64,000 bases of DNA from a virus, in the IMG/VR virus record IMGVR_UViG_3300009159_005817, positions 1-64,000 of that record; one strand, 5' to 3'. Shown here one piece after another: positions 33,731 through 43,470 of the stretch. Position numbers and translations under genes: made by a program. Under the pieces are notes generated by a model. It was not told the origin of the DNA, searched no databases, and saw only the letters and a list, made by a program, of their open reading frames with translations. Each line of letters begins with the position of its first letter. Within the stretch, counting starts at the first letter, position 1.

Positions 33731-33949
33731 ATGAAAAATGACAGACACATTTGGGAAGGTTGGACAGCTCAATCTTTTATCGATGAATTACAACCAATCT
33801 TTAATATGATAATCCAAAATCAATCTCATATTAAACCTTTTAAAACAAAAGAAGAACTTAAAACCTGGTGTAAGGATCATCAACCTTACTATAAGAAACA
33901 TATACCAGAAGTATACAATCATTTCTTAGAACTTACTGAATTAAAATAA
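33731..33949 (+). CDS. Unknown small protein (72 aa)
   Basis: Helical and basic (FKTKEELKTWCKDHQPYYKK). Sits one base after the kinase gene. No family recognised. Confidence 0.58.
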   Translation: MKNDRHIWEGWTAQSFIDELQPIFNMIIQNQSHIKPFKTKEELKTWCKDHQPYYKKHIPEVYNHFLELTELK

Positions 33950-34198
33950 ATGGGAAAAATAATATTAGAATTCGATTCAATCGAAGAATCGCAAGATGCA
34001 AGAGTAGCATTGGATGCGATGAAATGGAAAATGGCAATGTGGGACTTAGATCAAAAGTTAAGAGGAACTACTAAATATGGAGCAAGTCAACTTGATACAG
34101 CAAAAGAAGCAACAGATGAAGAGATGAATATTGCAGAAAAATACAGAAATACGATTAGGGAAATACTTAATGAATATAATCTAAACATAGAAGATTAA
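33950..34198 (+). CDS. Unknown small protein (82 aa)
   Basis: Begins IILEFDSIEESQDARVALDA, a ferredoxin-like strand-helix start, then a charged helical tail. Shares a start region adjoining the previous stop. Function unknown. Confidence 0.58.
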   Translation: MGKIILEFDSIEESQDARVALDAMKWKMAMWDLDQKLRGTTKYGASQLDTAKEATDEEMNIAEKYRNTIREILNEYNLNIED

Positions 34199-34218
34199 AC
34201 GATTACAAAATATAATAG

Positions 34219-34479
34219 ATGAAAAATATTGATATTGAATTAGACCGAATAAATGTTCGTTCAGAACAAATACTTGATAGATTAAAAGAAATTCAAGGAG
34301 AAAGAACAACTATTAAATTCAAGATAAAAAATAATCTAATAGATTTTGTTTTAGGAGAGCTACAAATGCAAACACTCGATTATGAAGCACTTCTTCTAGT
34401 CGAAGAAACGGTAGAATTAGAAGTAGATATTTCGTTCGTGGAGTTAATCGATGAATTGGATATTGATATACAAAGATAA
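34219..34479 (+). CDS. Small coiled-coil protein (86 aa)
   Basis: Acidic, heptad-like Leu/Ile/Val spacing throughout (INVRSEQILDRLKEIQGERT). No motif recognised. An AT-rich leader TATAATAG precedes the start by one to two bases. Confidence 0.55.
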   Translation: MKNIDIELDRINVRSEQILDRLKEIQGERTTIKFKIKNNLIDFVLGELQMQTLDYEALLLVEETVELEVDISFVELIDELDIDIQR

Positions 34480-34485
34480 AAAATT

Positions 34486-35100
34486 ATGAAAGCGTTAAAA
34501 AAAATAAAGTACTTCATCAAAGATTTCGAATTTTTGAAGGCGTATAACTCACCATTCCTAGCACCAAAACCTCATTTGTACATTGGAAAAATTGCTTTAG
34601 GAACACCACATTTTTTTCCTAGAAAATGGGTAAAGGCTACTCCAGAAAGAGCTACTGAGGCAGCTTTACGAGAAATTGAAGATACCAAGAAATTTAATGA
34701 AAATCATACCGAATATAAAAGAACCGTCAAGACTTTTGATGATCTTTATGTAGAGAAGATGAGATGGTCTTATACCGAACCTAAAAAAATCGGTTTTGAT
34801 TTTGTTTCACTTGGTTGGAAAACTAAATGGTCAGATACCGATTATCGTTTTGAATGGTCGCCTAGATGGTCATTTGTCTTTTTTAAATGGCAAATTGCCA
34901 TTACGTTTGTTGCTCCTCAAATAGATCATTATTGGGAATGTTGGTTATTTTATACTCGAAATACTGATAAAACTAAATCAATTGAACAAAGAATCATTCA
35001 ATGTAGAAAAGAATTTCCTTGTAATTGGATTTCCTCAATTGATGGAGTAAAAACAACTACTTGTTATTGGGATGTAATTTTAAAGGAAAAATGGTTATAA
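34486..35100 (+). CDS. Unknown aromatic-rich protein (204 aa)
   Basis: Unusually rich in Trp/Phe/Tyr (WSPRWSFVFFKWQIAITFVA) with a basic N-terminus. Could be membrane-associated or a nucleic-acid binder. No family recognised. Confidence 0.6.
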   Translation: MKALKKIKYFIKDFEFLKAYNSPFLAPKPHLYIGKIALGTPHFFPRKWVKATPERATEAALREIEDTKKFNENHTEYKRTVKTFDDLYVEKMRWSYTEPKKIGFDFVSLGWKTKWSDTDYRFEWSPRWSFVFFKWQIAITFVAPQIDHYWECWLFYTRNTDKTKSIEQRIIQCRKEFPCNWISSIDGVKTTTCYWDVILKEKWL

Positions 35101-35112
35101 CATATAATAGAT

Positions 35113-35679
35113 ATGAAAGTAATATTTTTAGATAATGATGGAGTAATTTGTTTATCTAGCAATTGGGGTGGAAGATCTAAGAAATGGTCTAATTATAGGA
35201 GTGAAAATCCTGAATCTAGTAATGACTTAAGATCTGCTCCTGTTACCGTGAGATTTGATAATTTCGATAAGAAAGCCATTAAAATTCTTAACGAAGTTAT
35301 TGAGGAAACTGGTGCTGAAATTGTGGTAAGTTCTGATTGGAAACTTCACGCAAATCTCGAAGAACTTGGAGATTATTATGAATCACAAGGAATCGTTAAA
35401 AGGCCTATTGCAATAACTCCTAACTTAGAAGATTTTGATCCTGATTCTGCTGGCATATATCATTGGAAAGGGTGGAAGGAAAGAGCTCGAATATTAGAAA
35501 TACAAAAGTATCTTGAACTACATCCAGAGATTACACATTGGGTTGCTATTGATGATTTGAATATGTCACCAGAATATAACCAAGATCATGGATTAGAACA
35601 TTTCGTTTTAACGCCGAGATCGAATGAAGGAATTAAACAATCCGGTATAAAAGAAAAACTAATTAATAAATTGAAATAG
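35113..35679 (+). CDS. HAD-superfamily phosphatase (RNA-repair type)
   Basis: Motif I FLDNDGVIC (Asp6 and Asp8), motif II VVSSDWK near residue 75, and motif IV-type WVAIDDLNMSP near residue 145. The layout is that of HAD domains found beside phage RNA-repair genes (3'-phosphatases). With the kinase at 33325 it would supply end healing. A CATATAAT motif lies four bases before the start. Confidence 0.8.
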   Translation: MKVIFLDNDGVICLSSNWGGRSKKWSNYRSENPESSNDLRSAPVTVRFDNFDKKAIKILNEVIEETGAEIVVSSDWKLHANLEELGDYYESQGIVKRPIAITPNLEDFDPDSAGIYHWKGWKERARILEIQKYLELHPEITHWVAIDDLNMSPEYNQDHGLEHFVLTPRSNEGIKQSGIKEKLINKLK

Positions 35680-36342
35680 ATGGAAACGAAGATTGTTTGT
35701 ATCTCTGATACACATGGTAAACACAAACAAATTCCCGAAGATTGGTTTCCTGAAGGAGATATTATCGTACATGCCGGTGATATTAGTTCAATGGGTTATT
35801 TACACGAAATAGAAGAATTTTGTAAATGGTACTCTAATCTATCATATTCTTATAAGATTCTTATTGCAGGAAATCATGATTGGGGATTCCAAACTAAACC
35901 TCAGGAAGTAAAAGAAATTCTTGATCGTTATCCAGAAATTACCTACCTACAAGATTCTAGTATAGAAATACGAGGTATTAAATTCTGGGGTTCTCCATGG
36001 CAACCTGAATTTTGTGATTGGGCTTTCAATCTTAAAAGAGGACCTCGAATTCTAGAAAGATGGAAACAAATACCCGAAGATACTCGAGTACTTATTACTC
36101 ATGGTCCTGTACAGGGAAGATGTGATATGACATTAAGTGGAGAATTCGTTGGTTGTGAAATGCTTGAAATGGAACTTCATACTAGATTAAATGTTGAGCT
36201 ACATATATGCGGACATATTCATTGTGCTCATGGAGAAACTCATGATGGTAAAACACATTTCATCAATGCCGCAATTCTAAACGAACGTTATCAAGTACAA
36301 TATAAACCGATCGTTTACACCGTTGACCTAAACGACGAATAA
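35680..36342 (+). CDS. Metallophosphoesterase, MPPED-like
   Basis: Motifs VCISDTHGKH, IVHAGDISSMG, IAGNHDWGF, LITHGPVQGRCD and HICGHIHCAHGE are all intact. The 220-residue form resembles MPPED-type calcineurin-like phosphodiesterases. It follows the HAD gene with no gap, suggesting shared work on nucleic-acid or nucleotide phosphoesters. Confidence 0.87.
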   Translation: METKIVCISDTHGKHKQIPEDWFPEGDIIVHAGDISSMGYLHEIEEFCKWYSNLSYSYKILIAGNHDWGFQTKPQEVKEILDRYPEITYLQDSSIEIRGIKFWGSPWQPEFCDWAFNLKRGPRILERWKQIPEDTRVLITHGPVQGRCDMTLSGEFVGCEMLEMELHTRLNVELHICGHIHCAHGETHDGKTHFINAAILNERYQVQYKPIVYTVDLNDE

Positions 36343-36361
36343 ATATAAAAAACAACTTACC

Positions 36362-36655
36362 ATGGATAAAATTCCTACATATAAAAACTATAAACAAGAT
36401 TTTACGACTAAGAAGCTAGATGAAGCCGGCATGAAAGTATCTCGTCAACTTCAAAAAGCAACCGAAGATTATCATCAAGCACAACTAGATATGCAGACTA
36501 TACAAAAAGATTTTATTGCAACTGCTAAAAATGATGAATCTAAACGTAAAGAACTTAAAGATAAACTAATTAAACAAAATGAAATCGTCAAAACCAAAGA
36601 GAAAGCGTTTCATCAAGCCCTTGGCAACGAGGACATTGACGATCTTGAAATCTAA
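36362..36655 (+). CDS. Coiled-coil protein, possible targeting tag (97 aa)
   Basis: The N-terminus MDKIPTYKNYKQDF resembles the capsid tag and is followed by KKLDE|AG, an L-x-E|A motif at residue 21-22. The rest is a long charged coiled coil. Packaging is plausible but weaker than for the LNE-type tags. Confidence 0.58.
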   Translation: MDKIPTYKNYKQDFTTKKLDEAGMKVSRQLQKATEDYHQAQLDMQTIQKDFIATAKNDESKRKELKDKLIKQNEIVKTKEKAFHQALGNEDIDDLEI

Positions 36656-36659
36656 AAAT

Positions 36660-37145
36660 ATGGGTCTATTTAATTTCTGGTCATGGCCAGCTGAACTTAT
36701 CGATGATATACGACAATGGTTTGTTGTTAGATCAGCACTTAAAGAACCGGCTACTGATGCTGAGTTTAAAGCATTTAAAGATCTTGAAATCAGAAAAGAT
36801 AAAATTGGTAGATTATATACCGTCGTAAATTTACCCGAAGAACTTTGGCCATATGAAAAAAAGAATATGGCTTGGCCTTATGTCCTAGATAAATTAAGAA
36901 CTGTAGATGAACTTCTAATGAGATTGCGTCTAAACGAACTTCTATTTCCAGATGTTAGACCTATCGAAGATTCATTTGCATATTTGGTAATTCTTTCTCC
37001 ATCAATTGAATCCTTTTCGATATGGAAATTTTTAAGATGGTTACTTAATTTATCAGTAACTACCGGAACATTATTTTTAATCGATCGAATAGTACTTAAA
37101 CTTTCCGGATTAGGTATACTAGATCACTTCATAACATTATTTTGA
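36660..37145 (+). CDS. Unknown protein with C-terminal membrane segment (161 aa)
   Basis: ATG 36660 is preferred over an in-frame ATG at 36579, which would read through the end of the previous gene. Helical N-terminal part with a conserved-looking WPYVLDKLRTVDELL, then a hydrophobic segment near residues 125-150. No family recognised. Confidence 0.6.
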   Translation: MGLFNFWSWPAELIDDIRQWFVVRSALKEPATDAEFKAFKDLEIRKDKIGRLYTVVNLPEELWPYEKKNMAWPYVLDKLRTVDELLMRLRLNELLFPDVRPIEDSFAYLVILSPSIESFSIWKFLRWLLNLSVTTGTLFLIDRIVLKLSGLGILDHFITLF

Positions 37146-37864
37146 GAACTACAATAGGAAACCACGGTGCTGGTAGATACTATGTTGTAGACGAAGAGAA
37201 ACAAATCAAACTCCCATCTGTCACTACTATACTTGGTGAAATGATGGACAAATCCGGTTTGCTAGAATGGCAAAAACGAGTTGGTGTTGAAGAGGCAGAA
37301 AAAATCGCCAAGAAAGCAGCAAATCGAGGAACATTCATGCATGCCGTTTTAGAGAATTATGTTGATAACTTATTCGTTGCACCTATAGAAAATGCATTAC
37401 AAGAATCTTTTAAAAAGGCAGTAGCCGAAAACGATTTCACTGAAGAAGAATTTGAAATTGGTAAGAACTTATTCTTTAACTTTTATCAATCCGACTTTTT
37501 TAATAAAATTGATGGAGTTCTTTATCAAGAAGAAGCTCTATGGTCTAATCGAGGTGGTGGTTATGCTGGTCGTATGGACTTAGCAGTTAGGTATAAAGAT
37601 CAAAAGAAAAAAGTCGTAGATTATAAAACATCTAAAAAACCTAAAAGAGATGATTGGATTCTAGGTTATAAAATGCAAGTATCCGCTTATGCAGTTGCGT
37701 TATACGATCGATTTGGAATTGTCATAGATGAATGTGAAATATGGATATCTTGTGAGACTGGAGATTTACAAACATTTACACTAACACAACCAGATATGAA
37801 ATTTTATTTCGGTGAATTTATGAAGTTAGTTAAAGGTTATCATGAGAAATTCCCACAGAATTAA
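37142..37864 (+). CDS. PD-(D/E)XK nuclease, RecB/Cas4-like exonuclease
   Basis: The core GRMDLAVRYKD...KKVVDYKTSKK gives the D, E/D-x-K residues (about 150-168) and KMQVSAYAVAL supplies the helical QxxxY motif. An upstream GTFMHAVLENYV helix completes the RecB-like fold. Start is TTG overlapping the previous stop. Likely a DNA exonuclease in recombination or replication. Confidence 0.82.
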   Translation: MRTTIGNHGAGRYYVVDEEKQIKLPSVTTILGEMMDKSGLLEWQKRVGVEEAEKIAKKAANRGTFMHAVLENYVDNLFVAPIENALQESFKKAVAENDFTEEEFEIGKNLFFNFYQSDFFNKIDGVLYQEEALWSNRGGGYAGRMDLAVRYKDQKKKVVDYKTSKKPKRDDWILGYKMQVSAYAVALYDRFGIVIDECEIWISCETGDLQTFTLTQPDMKFYFGEFMKLVKGYHEKFPQN

Positions 37865-37877
37865 CATATAATAGAAT

Positions 37878-38531
37878 ATGGCGATACCTAAAATTATACA
37901 TCAAATTTGGATTGGTCCCAAGAAATGCCCTGATAAATTAATACAAACTTGGCGAGATCTACATCCAGAAGAAGATGGTTGGCAACATATACTTTGGACA
38001 GATAAAGATGTAGATGATTTCAAAATGAAAAATATCCGTCATTATAATGATATTGAAGAATGGGCAGGAAAAGCAGATGTTTGGCGATATGAAATACTTT
38101 ATCGTTATGGTGGATTCTTTTGTGATGCAGATTCTATTTGCACTAATACATTAGATGATTTTTTCTTTGAACATGATTGTTTTGCTGGTTTCGAAAATGA
38201 ACAAGCTAGACCTAATCTAGTGGCAAACGGTTATATCGGTGCTTCAAAAGAAAATCCATTCATGAAAATCCTTATTGATGAGTTATACAAAACTACATCG
38301 GTTTCTCATAAATATACTAATCGTATGGCTTGGCAAAATACCGGTCCTCTTTTCTTTACGAACACAATCATTAAACATCAATATCCAATTTCGGTTTATC
38401 CATCATTTGTTTTTATACCTGAACATTATTCAGGAGTCAAATATACAGGAGATAAAAAATCTTACTCTAAACAATTATGGGGTAGTACGCAAGAATTTGG
38501 AGCTAACCCAAACTTTTATAACGAATTATGA
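37878..38531 (+). CDS. GT32-family glycosyltransferase
   Basis: The start IPKIIHQIWIGPKKCPD and the metal-binding DxD in YRYGGFFCDADS (about residues 78-85) are diagnostic of OCH1-type sugar-binding glycosyltransferases. 217 aa, a single GT-A domain. First gene of a six-gene glycan cluster with overlapping reading frames. Confidence 0.88.
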   Translation: MAIPKIIHQIWIGPKKCPDKLIQTWRDLHPEEDGWQHILWTDKDVDDFKMKNIRHYNDIEEWAGKADVWRYEILYRYGGFFCDADSICTNTLDDFFFEHDCFAGFENEQARPNLVANGYIGASKENPFMKILIDELYKTTSVSHKYTNRMAWQNTGPLFFTNTIIKHQYPISVYPSFVFIPEHYSGVKYTGDKKSYSKQLWGSTQEFGANPNFYNEL

Positions 38532-39232
38532 TAGCATCTGTAATTGTTCCTATTTACAATACACCCATTGAATGGCTTAAACTTTCAATCGAATCGATAA
38601 AAGCACAGACATATAAAGATCTGCAAATTTTACTTATTGATGATTGTTCAACCGATCTTGAAGTACAAAAAGCCTGTCAAGAGCTAGAGGATTCTGATAA
38701 TAGAATTGAATACTATAGATTAGAAGAAAATCGAGGTATTGCCGGTGCACTTAATGTAGGTTTGCATTATTCGAAATCTGAATGGGTTTTTAGAATGGAT
38801 GCCGATGATATTATGTTACCAGGAAGAATTCAATTACAAATGGATTATCTTAAAGAAAATCCAACCGTTGATATTCTTGGTGGTGGTCTTTTTTATCTAA
38901 TTAAAAATGAAGATACTTGGAATTATGATCCTAATCCAATAATTCATCCTAATATAATTACTCGTGAAATTGGTAAAAACTCTCATTGGTTTATTAATCA
39001 TCCAACAGTAGTTTACAGAAAATCTAAGATTCGAGAAATTGGTGGTTACGATGAATCTTTACGAGGTCTTCCTGAAGATTATGAACTTTGGTGTCGTTCT
39101 TTACGTAATGGATTGACCATACATAACATTGCTCTTCCTTTAATATTTCTAAGACTTTCGCCAAAATCACTTTCTCAAAATTTCGATTCTAGAGTACTTG
39201 ATTTTCTAAATCAAAACCAGAAAACCCTATGA
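38528..39232 (+). CDS. GT2-family glycosyltransferase
   Basis: Classical GT2 start (ASVIVPIYNTPIEWLKLSIE, LLIDDCSTD), the DxD as FRMDADDIM near residue 92, and a late GLPEDYELW acceptor-site motif near residue 180. Overlaps both neighbours by four bases, implying coupled translation. Confidence 0.9.
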   Translation: MIASVIVPIYNTPIEWLKLSIESIKAQTYKDLQILLIDDCSTDLEVQKACQELEDSDNRIEYYRLEENRGIAGALNVGLHYSKSEWVFRMDADDIMLPGRIQLQMDYLKENPTVDILGGGLFYLIKNEDTWNYDPNPIIHPNIITREIGKNSHWFINHPTVVYRKSKIREIGGYDESLRGLPEDYELWCRSLRNGLTIHNIALPLIFLRLSPKSLSQNFDSRVLDFLNQNQKTL

Positions 39233-40002
39233 TAACTACTGCATTAATAGGTGGACTTGGAAATTACATGTTCCAAATTGCCACAGCTCATTCTATCGCT
39301 AAAGATGTAAGAACTGATGCCTTTTTTGATTTAAGTAGAACCGGCCAATCACAAAGACACATCAATTATTATTTAGATAATATCTTCAAAAATGTAAAGT
39401 TCGGAACCCCAATCCCGAAATACTTATATAACGAGAAAAAATTCAGTTTTGATACGATCCCAGCAGTAGATGATTTATATTTAAGCGGATATTTTCAAAG
39501 TGAAAAGTATTTTGAAAAATACGCTAAAGAAATACGAGATCTATTTAGATGCAAAGAAACTGAAATTAAATTAAGGGAACATATCTCACAAATCGATTTT
39601 ACTTGCTCAATACATGTTAGACGAGGAGATTATCTTCAATATCCGAATAAACACAATCAATCACCTGCAGATTATTATAAAACAGCAATTCAATTAGTAA
39701 AAGATCAATTTCCTAATTATGAAGTAACTTTTCTGGTATTCTCTGATGATATACAATGGTGTAAAAATCATTTCATTGGAATGGAATATATGTTCATTGA
39801 AGGATTCGAAGATTGGGAAGACATGATACTCATGTCTTTATGTGATGCTAATATTATAACAAATTCCACCTTTTCTTGGTGGGCAGCTTGGTTAGGTGAA
39901 ACTCCTAATAAGCTAATCATTGCACCAGAAAAATGGTTTGGTTCAGAAGGACCACAAGATCAACAAGATATTATACCTGAACGATGGATAAAATTAAGAT
40001 AA
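39229..40002 (+). CDS. GT11-family transferase (alpha-1,2-fucosyl/colitosyltransferase)
   Basis: GGLGNYMFQIA at the start, the GDP-binding HVRRGDY (about residues 124-130) and the C-terminal ITNSTFSWWAAWLG are the signature of family GT11. The family transfers L-fucose, and in some O-antigen clusters colitose, from the GDP sugar. Adjacent GDP-sugar genes fit either donor. Confidence 0.9.
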   Translation: MITTALIGGLGNYMFQIATAHSIAKDVRTDAFFDLSRTGQSQRHINYYLDNIFKNVKFGTPIPKYLYNEKKFSFDTIPAVDDLYLSGYFQSEKYFEKYAKEIRDLFRCKETEIKLREHISQIDFTCSIHVRRGDYLQYPNKHNQSPADYYKTAIQLVKDQFPNYEVTFLVFSDDIQWCKNHFIGMEYMFIEGFEDWEDMILMSLCDANIITNSTFSWWAAWLGETPNKLIIAPEKWFGSEGPQDQQDIIPERWIKLR

Positions 40003-40814
40003 GAGATTATGCCTTTGCTCATGCAAAGTACAGTACAGATTTTCAAAACTCTCAATTTATTGAATGGGATAGAGGACCTATAACTGCTGAAGACAAAGTG
40101 GTATTCTATACTGACAATTCATTAGAATTAGTTCACCGAGAATCTTCGCAAAATGCACATTGTAAAAAGATTGCATGGTTGCTAGAACCGGTGGATGTAT
40201 GTCCTCATTCATACGATTTCATCCGAATAACTCGTTATTTTGATTTAGTTCTTTCGCATAACATAGATTTCGTAAATGAAATGCAAAATCGAGGAGTTGA
40301 AGCATTATGGGTACCATTTGGTGGTTGTTGGATAAAACCAGAAGATCAACGAATATATGATAAACATGGAATGACTTCAATCATTGCATCAGATAAACAA
40401 ATGACGGTTGGTCATCGTTTACGACACTCAGTCATTGCAGCAACTAGAGATAAACTAACTGTTCGAGGAAGAGGCTATACGCCTGTTGATTATAAGCTCG
40501 ATTTACTCAAAGATTTTAGATTCCATGTAGTTATTGAAAACGCTAATATTGCTGGTTGGTTTACTGAAAAGCTAATTGATTGCTTTAGAACAGGAACCGT
40601 TCCTATTTATTGGGGAAATCCTCTGATCGAAGAAATTTTTGATCGTGAAGGAATGATACTTTGCTACAATGAACAACAAATTATTGATGCAATAAATTCT
40701 GTTACTCTAGAAAAATATGATACGATGAAAGAGGCAATACAACGAAATTTCGAAATTGCACAAACCTACCTAATTGCCGAAGATTATATCTATAAAAATA
40801 TTCTCAATAAATGA
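39984..40814 (+). CDS. GT10-like fucosyltransferase
   Basis: The C-terminal half carries FRFHVVIENANIAGWFTEKL followed by DCFRTGTVPIYWGNP (about residues 175-211), the conserved donor-site region of alpha-1,3/1,4-fucosyltransferases. 276 aa, without membrane anchor. It overlaps the GT11 gene by 19 bases. Confidence 0.85.
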   Translation: MDKIKIRDYAFAHAKYSTDFQNSQFIEWDRGPITAEDKVVFYTDNSLELVHRESSQNAHCKKIAWLLEPVDVCPHSYDFIRITRYFDLVLSHNIDFVNEMQNRGVEALWVPFGGCWIKPEDQRIYDKHGMTSIIASDKQMTVGHRLRHSVIAATRDKLTVRGRGYTPVDYKLDLLKDFRFHVVIENANIAGWFTEKLIDCFRTGTVPIYWGNPLIEEIFDREGMILCYNEQQIIDAINSVTLEKYDTMKEAIQRNFEIAQTYLIAEDYIYKNILNK

Positions 40815-41737
40815 AACAAAAAATTCTAATAACTGGATCTAATGGAATGGTTGGTAAAGACCTTATTAGATTAATAGAAGACGAAGGGTTATACTCAGTA
40901 ATAGGAGTTCCTTCTAAAGTATATGATCTTAGAGATTCTCAAGAAGTATTTGGTTTATTGAGACTCAATAAACCGGATATTGTAGTTCATTTAGCTGCAA
41001 AAGTCGGAGGAATTGTAGATAACATAGAAAAACCTGCAGAATACACAGAAGATAATTTACTAATGAATACGAACATCGTATCAGCTTCTCGTAATTTTGG
41101 AGTAAAAAGATTAATTGGAATTCTTTCAACTTGTGCATATCCTGATAAAGTTGAAATTTATCCCATGACAGAAGAACAACTTCATGATGGTCCACCGGCA
41201 CCAACTAATTTTGGTTATGGTATATCTAAACGTTGTATGGCATCTCATATAGATGCAATCAATAAACAATATGGATTGGAATATCAATATCTAATTCCCT
41301 GCAATTTATATGGAGAACACGATAAATTTGATAATCAAAGAGCACATTTCATATCAGCTCTAATCAAAAAGATATTAGATGCTAAAGAACAAAATGCAGA
41401 AGAAGTAACCCTATTTGGTGATGGAACTCCTCTTCGTCAATTTATGCATTCTAGAGATTTAGCTAACATCATATATGAATGTATCAAAAATGATATAACC
41501 GAATCAATGAATGTGGCAACTGAAGATAATTTATCTATTGATGAAATGGCACATATTGCTAGAACTTCTTTAGGTGCCGATCATATAAAAATAAAATACG
41601 ATATCACCAAACCAAATGGTCAATTTCGTAAAGATGTTTCAATACAAAAATTACGTAAACATTTCCCTGACTTTAAGTTCACTACTTTAAGCGAAGGAAT
41701 CAAACAAATATATCAAACTTATGCAAAAAGCAATTAA
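40811..41737 (+). CDS. GDP-L-fucose synthase / GDP-L-colitose synthase-like epimerase-reductase
   Basis: SDR fold: ITGSNGMVGKDL nucleotide loop, catalytic S106, Y136 and K140 (STCAYP and YGISK), and HLAAKVGGI typical of Fcl/WcaG. Fcl and ColC are homologous, differing in the 3-hydroxyl of the substrate. The next gene is ColD/E1-like, so colitose synthesis must be considered beside fucose. Confidence 0.85.
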   Translation: MKQKILITGSNGMVGKDLIRLIEDEGLYSVIGVPSKVYDLRDSQEVFGLLRLNKPDIVVHLAAKVGGIVDNIEKPAEYTEDNLLMNTNIVSASRNFGVKRLIGILSTCAYPDKVEIYPMTEEQLHDGPPAPTNFGYGISKRCMASHIDAINKQYGLEYQYLIPCNLYGEHDKFDNQRAHFISALIKKILDAKEQNAEEVTLFGDGTPLRQFMHSRDLANIIYECIKNDITESMNVATEDNLSIDEMAHIARTSLGADHIKIKYDITKPNGQFRKDVSIQKLRKHFPDFKFTTLSEGIKQIYQTYAKSN

Positions 41738-42899
41738 GTTAGTATCCGACACAATTGATAAGAAAGATCTAAAGGCTCTATCTGATTGGATGTTACACTC
41801 AGAAACTCCACAATTAACAAAAGGTCCTTTAACAATTGAATTTGAAAAGAATTGGTCAGAATGGTTAGGTGTAAAACATACGACTTTCGTAAACTCCGGT
41901 TCATCTGCAATTCTTTTGGCGCTTGCCGCATTAAAAGAAACAAATCGTTTAAGAAACGAAAAAGTCGTAGTTCCTGCATTGAGTTGGGTAACCGATGTTA
42001 GTTCTGTTATGCAATTAGGAATGACTCCTATTTTATGTGATTGTAATAATGAAGATCTTTCATTAGATCTCGATGATTTAGAGAAGATATTTATTGAAGC
42101 AAATCCTTCAGTAATGATTTTAGTTTCCGTTCTTGGTCTAGTACCAGATATGAATAATGTTGTTAAGCTTTGTAAAAAATATGGAGTTTATCTTATTGAA
42201 GATGTATGTGAAAGTATGGGATCTTCTTATAATGGAAATAAACTAGGAACCTTTGGTGACATATCTTTATTTTCACTTTACTATGGACATCATATTTCAA
42301 CTATTGAAGGTGGTTTAATTTGTACTAATAACGAAGAGCTAAATACCATAATTCGATCAATGAGATCTCATGGTTGGGATCGCGATTGGAACGATAAAAC
42401 CAAACGAGAATATAGAGATCTATATGATATATCAGAATTTGATTCAATGTATACATTCTATTATCCAGGGTATAATCTCAGATCTACTGATTTACAAGCC
42501 TTCATTGGTTTACGCCAAATAGGAAAGATCGACGAATTTGCTAAACTTCGTTCGTATAATTTCACGATCTATCAAGAACTTTTATCAGAATACAATGAAT
42601 TAGATATTGAATATCGAGAAAATACATTTATTTCTAATTTTGCATATCCTATGGTACATGCAAATCGAGAAAAAATTATTACTGCTCTTCGAGAAAAAAA
42701 TATTGAAGTTCGACCTTTAATTGCCGGAAATATGGCAAACAAACCATTTTGGAAAATGAAATATGGTGATCGAGATGATTACTTCTTCAATTGTGTTGAC
42801 ATTGATAAATGTGGATTCTATCTACCAAATCATCAAGGTTTAATCCGGGAAGACATTGAATTCATATGTTCAATAATTATCAAACATGCAAAATCTTAA
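41721..42899 (+). CDS. PLP-dependent 3-dehydratase, ColD/E1-like (DegT superfamily)
   Basis: The fold matches DegT aminotransferases (PLP Asp D161 in IEDVCES), but the Schiff-base Lys is replaced by His: SLYYGHHISTIEGG with H190 at the lysine position. That change defines ColD and CDP-sugar E1 dehydratases, which remove the C3 hydroxyl to give 3,6-dideoxyhexoses. Length 392 fits ColD. Overlap of 17 bases with the Fcl/ColC-like gene supports a joint pathway to GDP-colitose, inferred. Confidence 0.8.
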   Translation: MQKAIKLVSDTIDKKDLKALSDWMLHSETPQLTKGPLTIEFEKNWSEWLGVKHTTFVNSGSSAILLALAALKETNRLRNEKVVVPALSWVTDVSSVMQLGMTPILCDCNNEDLSLDLDDLEKIFIEANPSVMILVSVLGLVPDMNNVVKLCKKYGVYLIEDVCESMGSSYNGNKLGTFGDISLFSLYYGHHISTIEGGLICTNNEELNTIIRSMRSHGWDRDWNDKTKREYRDLYDISEFDSMYTFYYPGYNLRSTDLQAFIGLRQIGKIDEFAKLRSYNFTIYQELLSEYNELDIEYRENTFISNFAYPMVHANREKIITALREKNIEVRPLIAGNMANKPFWKMKYGDRDDYFFNCVDIDKCGFYLPNHQGLIREDIEFICSIIIKHAKS

Positions 42900-42938
42900 T
42901 ATTAAAACAATCATATAAAATAAAACAAACAAATTAAA

Positions 42939-43454
42939 ATGAAAGTAGTTAAAGCAAACGACGTTCCTACTCAGGAACAAACAAAAACAGGTGCAATTAA
43001 TGAAGTATTAGTTGCTCAATTGGTGGAAAAATTTGATAACATGAAAATGTTAGTAGATACTAAAAAGTACTCTATTCTTTTAGATGAAAATCAAACAAAT
43101 GCATTGATGAACGAATTCTATCCAGCATTTCAATGGAAAGGTTACGAATCTTATGCAGTGGCAGAAACCTATAATCAATTAAGTGAAATGGTTAAAGATA
43201 ACAAAATCGATTCAGGTGCTGATGCTCCTATTATTGAAGCTATCTTTCACTTCTTAAAAAATTATATTGGAACTGGTGTTGATTCTGCTACTAAATTCCG
43301 TTCAATTTGCGATCAATTTGCATTACCTATGCAAGACATCAATACTGATCGTCAAACATTGAAAGATGTTGCTCTAGAATTAACTGCAGCGGAAAAAGGA
43401 ATTACCGTAGAATCATTAGTAAATTCATTCGATCCAGAAAAACGAAATATATAA
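42939..43454 (+). CDS. Unknown protein (171 aa), possibly virion-associated
   Basis: Helical acidic protein (INEVLVAQLVEKFDNMKMLV). Preceded by CATATAAAAT at about 19 bases. GAINE|V and TAAE|K lie in it but not at an N-terminal tag, so I do not count it as targeted. No family recognised. Confidence 0.6.
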   Translation: MKVVKANDVPTQEQTKTGAINEVLVAQLVEKFDNMKMLVDTKKYSILLDENQTNALMNEFYPAFQWKGYESYAVAETYNQLSEMVKDNKIDSGADAPIIEAIFHFLKNYIGTGVDSATKFRSICDQFALPMQDINTDRQTLKDVALELTAAEKGITVESLVNSFDPEKRNI

Positions 43455-43470
43455 TAGAAAGAAACTCCTA

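Noticed and set aside
41721-42899. Simple annotation as a sugar aminotransferase
   Set aside because: The Schiff-base lysine is replaced by histidine in the GHHIS motif, which fits ColD/E1 dehydratases better.
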